DNA of 11,836 nucleotides from Larix sibirica. Its lineage: Eukaryota; Streptophyta; Pinopsida; Pinales; Pinaceae. The notes under the pieces are model-generated. The model made no database searches. It was given only the letters and a program-made list of their open reading frames with translations, and was not told the DNA's origin. The translations under genes were made by a program, and so were the position numbers. The DNA is taken from NCBI GenBank assembly GCA_004151065.3, contig NWUY0300036606.1, positions 1 to 11,836 on the forward strand, read 5' to 3'. Positions within the stretch are counted from its first letter, which is position 1, and each line of letters begins with the position of its first letter. Positions 6,617 to 11,836 of this stretch are shown here, piece by piece.

Positions 6617-7782
6617 TCTATGTTGGTCCTACTTGTAATAATGCTAATATGTTAACTATTTGGATGTGTGGAGGTTAATACGTCCCACGAAAAAATGATT
6701 TAGGACTGTGGATATGTACAGATGTTAGTGACCCCTCTCATCTATGGATTAATTGGTTTAGTTTTGCAAACTTATTTGATGTGAGCACTCCCTCTCACTA
6801 TCCACTGGGAGAATTTATTTATGTTGTGATTATAATGCTTGTAAACCTTTTATTTCTAGCAATTCCTTCATAATCCTTGATTTTATCTTGAATTTTTTCT
6901 AATGGTTTGCATGCTTATCTCTAAGGTTTCTACATAGTCATAAAAGAATTAGAATATAAGAAACCAATTGTTCATATGAGTTGTCACACCATTTGGGTCA
7001 TGTAGTGTTGTATTCATGACTCAATTTCATGGGCTAGGACTATAAGGGACAATCAACCTTTGAAAAAACTGAGAAACCCAATTGGATTTTCCTTAGCTTG
7101 TTGTTGTTGTTTTGTTTCACTCTTAAGGGCTAGATTTTTTAGAATTTTTGAGTGACAAAAAACAAAATCAACACTATCATAGCATTGAACCTTTACCTTA
7201 GTGTTCACTCTCAAAGAGTATCCCAAATTCAACAATGACAAAGGAGGGGTGTTGGTTTTGGTTTCAAAATGGACTTGTTCCTGAGGATTTTCTAAGGATT
7301 ACCCATATCTAGTTTTGACACTACAACTGTAAAAGCTTGTATCTTCTGAGCACTATGAATTATTTACTTGTCTAAATTCCACATTTTCCCATTAAGATTA
7401 GCAATTCCTTCCTTTATCACTTCAATTCAACTCTACAATTTTCCTTCCATCTCTTTATTTGCTCAAGATTGAGCATAAACCTAGAGTATATAAGAAACTC
7501 TTGAAATTATATGTGTAAATGTTATGATAACAATTTCTTCCAAATGGGAGGATGCTTATAAACTCAACAAAAATCAAACAAATCCATACACAAACAATAG
7601 CATGATTGTTTAGGAATCAACTCCAAAATATCATAAATAATGAAATTGTCCAAGATATGAACAACATGAAGTGACCAAAACAATAACCAAGCAACCAATT
7701 TACATTGTCATTCTCAACATAAAAGGAAGAAAAAATGTTTAGTCCCCCATTTGCTCATACCAATACTATATTTTATCAAAAT
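6617..7782. other. AT-rich stretch without recognisable gene
   Basis: No gene, RNA or element end could be supported. A plus frame without ATG is open from about 6680 to 6868, reading WINWFSFANLFDV in its middle, but it matches nothing that I recognise. The rest consists of short frames and low-complexity sequence, including a GTTGTTGTTGTT run near 7098. Confidence 0.5.
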
Positions 7783-7866
7783 GGGGGAAGGGGAAGGAAC
7801 GAATTGTTGACAACCAATTTGTCATCAATGTCAGGAATCTATAGATACTCCTACTTAGTTGTCAAC
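7783..7866 (+). mobile_element. Possible polypurine tract and LTR edge of another copia element
   Basis: A purine run with GGGGGAAGGGGAAGG (7784-7798) is followed shortly by TGTTGACAACCAATTTGTCA. The order of an upstream ATCAAAA, a G-rich purine run and then TTGTTG resembles the polypurine tract/3' LTR junction common in plant copia elements of the SIRE/Maximus type. GTTGACAAC (7806-7814) and GTTGTCAAC (7858-7866) form an inverted pair. No second LTR or coding part was found, so this is a tentative remnant. Confidence 0.3.
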
Positions 7867-7942
7867 TAACCAACATGCTCCATATTTTTATGTCACAACA
7901 CCTATGATGATGCCAATGCATAATGTACTATGACAAAGTGTT

Positions 7943-8049
7943 AGTGCAACCATCTTGATCATGTGCAGCCAAGTTGCAATGTTGGATGCGTGACCGAAAT
8001 TTTTGAATGACCATCTTCACCATGTGCAACCAATTCATATTGTTGGGAG
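7943..8049 (+). repeat. Imperfect tandem repeat, about 66 bp period
   Basis: 7943-7987 and 8009-8049 share the order ACCATCTT, CATGTGCA, CCAA, then TGTTGG. They are diverged, and the period is about 66 bp. No function is evident. Confidence 0.45.
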
Positions 8050-8416
8050 TTGTTAGAGAGGTGGACAAAATTTATGTAGTTTTGGTTAGTATGATCAACT
8101 ATGAAGACCAAAATAGGACCAAGGAGACACAAACACACAAAACTTAATTTTCTAGGTTTATTAGCCCAATATAGATGATTTGGAATTGCTAAATTACTTA
8201 AACCACCTTGATGTATAAATACATATAATGAGTATAACTCTCAATTACATACATATAATATTAAGGCATACAGTTATAATATCAATGGTATCTATATTGT
8301 TAATATTTATTAATTCGTATAGTATTCCTTGTAAATATGCACCTGATTATTTAAGAGCAATATTTAAGGTTCATTGCACCAAGGGTAGCGAGGTGCTCTA
8401 CAGCCCAGTATGGGGG
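8050..8416. other. AT-rich stretch without recognisable gene
   Basis: A hydrophobic low-complexity frame (8228-8428) is the only open frame of note. It is rich in Ile, Tyr and Ser, as expected for AT-rich noncoding DNA, and is cut by the ambiguous base. The last 40 bases before 8417 (AGGGTAGCGAGGTGCTC and following) are richer in GC than their surroundings. Confidence 0.45.
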
Positions 8417-8417
8417 N
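8417..8417. other. Ambiguous base N, possible assembly join
   Basis: A single N follows GTATGGGGG, at exactly the point where similarity to the repeat at 6531 begins (TATCTTACTG). This may mark an unresolved base in a homopolymer or a join between contigs. Frames crossing it should not be trusted. Confidence 0.95.
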
Positions 8418-8504
8418 TATCTTACTGAAATTGGATCCTTCAGATTTACACTTCAAGAAATTGGATCTTTCTGGGTACTTGAAGAATCATGATTTAAGAT
8501 GGAT
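8418..8504 (+). repeat. Dispersed GAAATTGGATCC repeat, copy 3
   Basis: It starts TATCTTACTGAAATTGGATC and ends GATTTAAGATGGAT, parallel to 6531-6616. Its middle (CAGATTTACACTTCAAGAAA) is closest to the inverted copy at 5722-5755. The plus frame 8410-8655 crossing it is hydrophobic and not conserved in the other copies, so the repeat is unlikely to be coding. Confidence 0.8.
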
Positions 8505-8899
8505 ATATAATGGTATATATAATATTATTGGGTTGTTTTATTTTAGTGTTATGTTAAGATCCAATCCCAATATAATTATATATGTTTGTGTTTTTTCAAA
8601 TTTATTGTTATTATGTTATATTTTGTTTTTGATGTATAACATAAAGTCTTCATAAATAGTAGGATAATAAGATAGTGTTTGAACTTAAATGTAGATACAA
8701 TTATAGTGTAGGGTCCAATCCCAATAATGGCATTCCCAATATAAATATCTTATATGGCATAATCCCTATTGCATTCAGGCAATATAAATATCTTTAAGTT
8801 TAAGAGAGTCCAAATTCCAAAGCAATATACGTGTCATAACTTAAAAGTCCAAAGTCCATGGTTAGCCAAATGACTTTCACTGAACTCCAAATAACAAAA
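8505..8899. other. AT-rich stretch without recognisable gene
   Basis: Only short scattered repeats of the type ATCCAATCCCAATAT and CAATATAAATATCTT (for instance near 8562, 8711, 8738 and 8779) stand out. No gene or element end is supported. Confidence 0.5.
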
Positions 8900-9246
8900 A
8901 TATATACACTAAGATCCAGAGCGTACTTGACTAGGGATAGCCAACCCGAGAGATGTTTGCACATCATAATCATGTAATCTTATTTAAGATGGGTGTGGAG
9001 GGACTTCCCTCTTAGGGCTACGTGTCCTTGAAATAGGAGTACTAGGCTTATTTGGAGCCATTTCATTTTTTAATATATATCTAAATTAAATTGATTGAGT
9101 TTAGGCTACAAATTCATTCCTTCCCTATAATTATTCTGCTAGGCCACAGAGGGTCCCGCCTCGGACGATTAAACCTCCCCCTCTGATATGACGTGGATAC
9201 CCCACCCCAAATACACCCCGACGCCCATTTTATGAACGGTTCGCTT

Positions 9247-9258
9247 GTCCCATGGGAC
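9247..9258. repeat. Perfect 12-bp palindrome
   Basis: GTCCCATGGGAC is its own reverse complement. It lies inside the GC-richer block. No binding protein can be named. Confidence 0.8.
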
Positions 9259-9346
9259 CACTCGCCTATGCGTTTTGAATTATGGGGAACGGTGACCCAT
9301 AAAACGTTGGGTTGACTCTAATTTTATTAATAGGTCGCGGTTACGT

Positions 9347-9366
9347 CTTGATTTTGAAAAATCAAG
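9347..9366. repeat. Short hairpin-forming inverted repeat
   Basis: CTTGATTTT and AAAATCAAG are complementary arms of nine bases separated by GA. It sits at the right edge of the GC-richer block. It is not followed by a T run and is not evidence of a terminator in this plant context. Confidence 0.7.
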
Positions 9367-9539
9367 CATTTATTCTTTTCCATAAATTCAACCCATTATC
9401 ACAAAAGGTTATACCTTCATAAAAGATTTAAAAAATCATTCACTTGGTTTTAATTTATATTTGGGTAAATTATTTTATATGGAGGTAAACCATCAATGTC
9501 ATCACCGATGCATAGAATAATAGTGTAAAATTATTAACC

Positions 9540-9750
9540 GAATTAAGAGAGCAAGAATCTGGTGTGTGCAATGTAGAAAGGTATGCGATGGTGTGCTATG
9601 AGCTTCTTACCACGCCGTTCGTTGTGATTTATTAATCTATGTAGAACTCCACACCATTGCTTAATGTGTCCATTATAATAATGGGGAATCTACTATGTGC
9701 ACAATGTACATAGGAATGGGATGGTATGCCATGGACCCCACATGTATGCT
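9540..9750 (+). repeat. Two units of a 131-bp periodic repeat
   Basis: Unit cores begin GAATCT at 9555 and again at 9686. Both continue with TGTG, CAATGTA and G(A/G)GATGG(T)(A/G)T-like sequence ending TGCTATG or TGCCATGG. The region before the second core (CATTATAATAATGG, 9671-9684) recurs near the third unit at 10791. Divergence between units is high, so they are old. No reading frame is shared among them. Confidence 0.6.
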
Positions 9751-10376
9751 CACTTTGTTCAATTATTATATCATTATTAGTTTGTCCCTCCAACATGTAT
9801 GTCCTTGGACATAGCTTTGTAGGTGGATGATATTGTGTATTATTTTACAGGGTAGTCTAAACACGTGATTTTTTTGGTTTTTTTTACTAAATTTGATAAT
9901 GAATTTTGGGAATTCATGATAACAATGGTCAAAATTGAATAATTTGGGTGCTTTGGGGTTTTTTTAGATTGTTGAATCTATTTCTGTACGAAAAATCAAT
10001 TTGGGTTGTAAAAAAAATCGAATTAAGAAAAAAAATTAGCGGATTTCAACTAAAAACCATGGAAAAGGCAAAAACGTCCGTCGTTTAGCCTCCTTTTTAT
10101 TTGACCATATGTGTACGTGTTGGTTGGTTCAATGCTGATTGGCATCCCTATTGGATGACCAAGTGGTGACGATTGAACTTATTCTCATTGTTAAAACATG
10201 AGTGATCCCTCTCTATTAACACATACCCATGTTAATAATAATTAAAGATGCATACCCACCAACATTAAAAACATAAGTGTATGCTACACTTATAATGGAA
10301 AGTTTTACAACATGGAAATCACATGCTAATATTCAATCATATTTTTCATAACAATTGTGGATGAAACCTTAAATTC
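9751..10376. other. AT-rich stretch without recognisable gene
   Basis: T-rich and A-rich runs dominate (9868-10040). CCAAT-like sites occur, but no coding, RNA or mobile-element feature could be supported. Confidence 0.5.
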
Positions 10377-10498
10377 TTGATTTATTTTTTGTGGCATAAC
10401 TATTGTTTAACTAGTGTTGAAATTTGTTATAAGGTTATGTTGCTCCCAACTTCTTCCATACGAGTACCTATGGACATATTTATTAATCCTTCAACAAT

Positions 10499-10590
10499 GG
10501 CTTGCTATATTCAGCCTAGCCCATTTATCTGGTCATGTGCTAATGGCTTGCTATATTCAAACTAGCCCATTTATCAGGTCATGTGCTAAT
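10499..10590 (+). repeat. 46-bp tandem duplication
   Basis: Units 10499-10544 and 10545-10590 are directly adjacent and differ at only three positions. Each runs from GGCTTGCTATATTCA to GGTCATGTGCTAAT. The two open frames that cross it (10377-10565 and 10414-10671) show repeated peptide because of it, but neither looks like a known protein. Confidence 0.95.
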
Positions 10591-10703
10591 GAGCAATGCC
10601 ATTGTGCATATAACTCAAATCAAGCATTTAGCTTTTTTAAAGTAAACTCAATCCATTACGAAAGGGAGTAAATTAATCCATAAAATATTAAGATGAAATT
10701 ACA

Positions 10704-10814
10704 ATGTTGGAATAAAGGGAGCAAAGAATCTGAATGTGTGCAATGTCCAAAAACATGGATTGGTGTGCCATGGACGCCATTGAATATGGTCCGTTATAAT
10801 AATAGAGCAAATCT
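10704..10814 (+). repeat. Third unit of the 131-bp-type repeat
   Basis: GGGAGCAAAGAATCT (10717-10731), TGTGTGCAATGT (10735-10746) and TTGGTGTGCCATGGACGCCA (10759-10778) parallel the units at 9548-9600 and 9686-9740. It lies about 1.04 kb to the right of the second unit. It ends in TTATAATAATAGAGCAAATCT, matching 9674-9691. Confidence 0.65.
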
Positions 10815-10988
10815 CTCTTTATGATTCCCTATATCTCTTCCCCCATTGACAAACACTGCATACAAATTAAAAAATTAAAGCTATTTCAGATCTTCCCTTT
10901 TAAATTGGGTTGAGAGCCTAGATGCCCATGTTTCACGTTTCCCAACATGTATTTTTGCTCATTCACAACCCTAATGTATCCATCGATA

Positions 10989-11112
10989 TGTATTTTTATA
11001 TTGCTATAATTAAATATATTGCAAATTTCTTTTTTGGAAGAGAATATTTACGTCATCAAAGAACTCCACCCGAATTGTATTTTTATATCTCTATAATATA
11101 TATTACAAATTT
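10989..11112 (+). repeat. Imperfect direct repeat, 87-bp spacing
   Basis: 10989-11028 and 11076-11112 share TGTATTTTTATAT, CTATAAT and CAAATTT in the same order. AT-rich composition may inflate the similarity. Confidence 0.5.
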
Positions 11113-11404
11113 ATATTAAATTCAAATTTGGCAAAATAAAAAAAAAATCAGATTTTTATATCAATTTGTTTAATTTTTAGAAAGCTCTTTATATATATAT
11201 ATATAATTTTAAAATTTTGTATTCTTTTTATTTTATTTTGATATACTTTTTGTTTTTAAAAGTGAAGATAAAAATAAATTTATAATTATAGGATTATAAT
11301 GATTAGTCTTCTTTTAATTAAGTTATATAGAATTATGTTAGAAAGGAAGATTAATATATGGTTAAAAAGTTTAAAAAGGAGATTTGAGAGCTATTATTTA
11401 AGTG
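11113..11404. other. AT-rich stretch with TA microsatellite
   Basis: An uninterrupted alternating TA run of about 16 bases lies at 11190-11205. No gene is seen before the LINE remnant begins. Confidence 0.6.
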
Positions 11405-11836
11405 CGCCCCCCTTATTATGCTTGCAACCATTGTGACTGAGTGTTGCAATAATAAAATTAATCTTTTGTATTTTTTGTTAACTTTAGAAATACATTTGAC
11501 ACAATGCCCAAATCCTTTGAAATATATTAGAAGAGGTAAAAGTTCATTTCAAGTTGAGAGCTACTCTGATGAGGTTGTATAGGAATGTCATTGCTAAGTT
11601 TTTGAACACTAAAGAATGGTAAGAAGAAATTAATTGTAATATAGGAGTCAAACAAGGTTGCCCCTGCCCCTTGCCATTTTTGGTATATACATTGACAAGT
11701 TAAAGCATTGTTGAGAAGAATCAAGTTGTGTCATCACCAAATCTAGTTGGTATAGTCATCATCCTTCTTCTTTATGTTGATGATATTGTTCTTATGGCTA
11801 GCAGACCCTATGATCTCAACAAGCAGTTAAAAATTA
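11405..11836 (+). pseudogene. LINE (non-LTR) reverse transcriptase remnant, cut by window edge
   Basis: Catalytic blocks of a plant LINE reverse transcriptase appear in order on the plus strand. Motif A has TFDTMP with its aspartate at 11498-11500. Then comes LMRLYRNVIAKFLN (about 11569-11610), then motif B with GVKQGCP at 11644-11664, a FGIYIDK block at 11679-11699, and motif C with YVDD at 11773-11784 followed by IVLMA. The enzyme copies element RNA into DNA at the nicked target. It is dead here: motif A, motif B and the FGIYIDK block lie in three different frames, an in-frame TAA sits at 11620-11622, and a TAA precedes the final frame at 11701. The region upstream to about 11405 still resembles the preceding LINE segment. 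The 5' part is missing or unrecognisable, and the 3' part continues beyond the window. Confidence 0.85.

Larger units (their letters stand above)
8900..9370. mobile_element. GC-richer block, possible LTR remnant
   Basis: Base composition shifts here: 9140-9345 holds many C runs and CpG sites (CCTCCCCCTCTGATATGACG, ACCCCACCCCAAATACACCC), which contrast with the AT-rich flanks. The part near 9010-9060 (CTACGTGTCCTTG, AGGAGTACTAGGCTTATTTG) resembles stretches common in plant gypsy-type LTRs. No PBS, polypurine tract, second LTR or target duplication was found, so the assignment as a solo or broken LTR is tentative. A regulatory region or another unmethylated segment are alternatives. No open frame supports a protein. 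Confidence 0.3.

Noticed and set aside
6680-6868. Plus-strand frame reading WINWFSFANLFDV
   Set aside because: Open for over 60 codons but without ATG, splice signals or a family match; too short to separate from chance.
8228-8655. Two hydrophobic frames around the ambiguous base as membrane proteins
   Set aside because: Low-complexity Ile/Tyr/Leu composition from AT-rich DNA, interrupted by the N, and not conserved in the repeat copy at 6531.
1-11836. CRISPR array, tRNA, rRNA or bacterial operon
   Set aside because: No regularly spaced identical repeats with unique spacers, no cloverleaf with the conserved TTCGA arm, and no ribosome-binding-site-led gene series; the context is plant nuclear repeats.

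Overview
The window looks like nuclear DNA of a seed plant, in a repeat-dominated, gene-poor stretch. Reasons: it is strongly AT-rich; it holds a Ty1/copia-type LTR with a primer-binding site close to the initiator-Met tRNA 3' end; it has copia-type gag remnants and a decayed plant-type LINE reverse transcriptase; and no open reading frame has bacterial-type start signals. A large-genome plant such as a conifer would fit the density of old, broken elements, but nothing here proves the lineage.

Layout. Bases 1-430 contain a CpG-rich island (about 120-360) that contrasts with the AT-rich flanks and may be the edge of a gene. Bases 430-1900 are AT-rich, with short tandem and direct repeats and one weak candidate for a minus-strand terminal exon (1642-1748). 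Bases about 1966-5670 look like one degenerate LTR retroelement: a short LTR with a TATA box, a PBS, a long leader, a first copia-type gag module, an inverted copy of the PBS/leader, a second gag-related module with a longer basic N-terminus, acidic downstream reading frames, and a polypurine tract. No protease, integrase or reverse transcriptase was found inside it, so it is either non-autonomous or internally deleted. Bases 5700-8900 hold no recognisable gene, only three dispersed copies of a short repeat, a possible second polypurine tract/LTR junction (7783-7815) and one ambiguous base (8417). Bases 8900-9370 form a GC-richer block that resembles an LTR without proving it. Bases 9540-10814 hold three copies of a roughly 55-bp repeat core, a clean 46-bp tandem duplication and further minor repeats. 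From about 11405 to the right edge lies a LINE reverse-transcriptase remnant with recognisable catalytic blocks spread over several frames.

No intact gene is supported. The parts do not form a working pathway; the window is best read as layers of retroelement debris. The feature most worth a second look is the gag-only element, with its duplicated LTR/PBS junction, its inverted PBS/leader copy and its two diverged gag modules.
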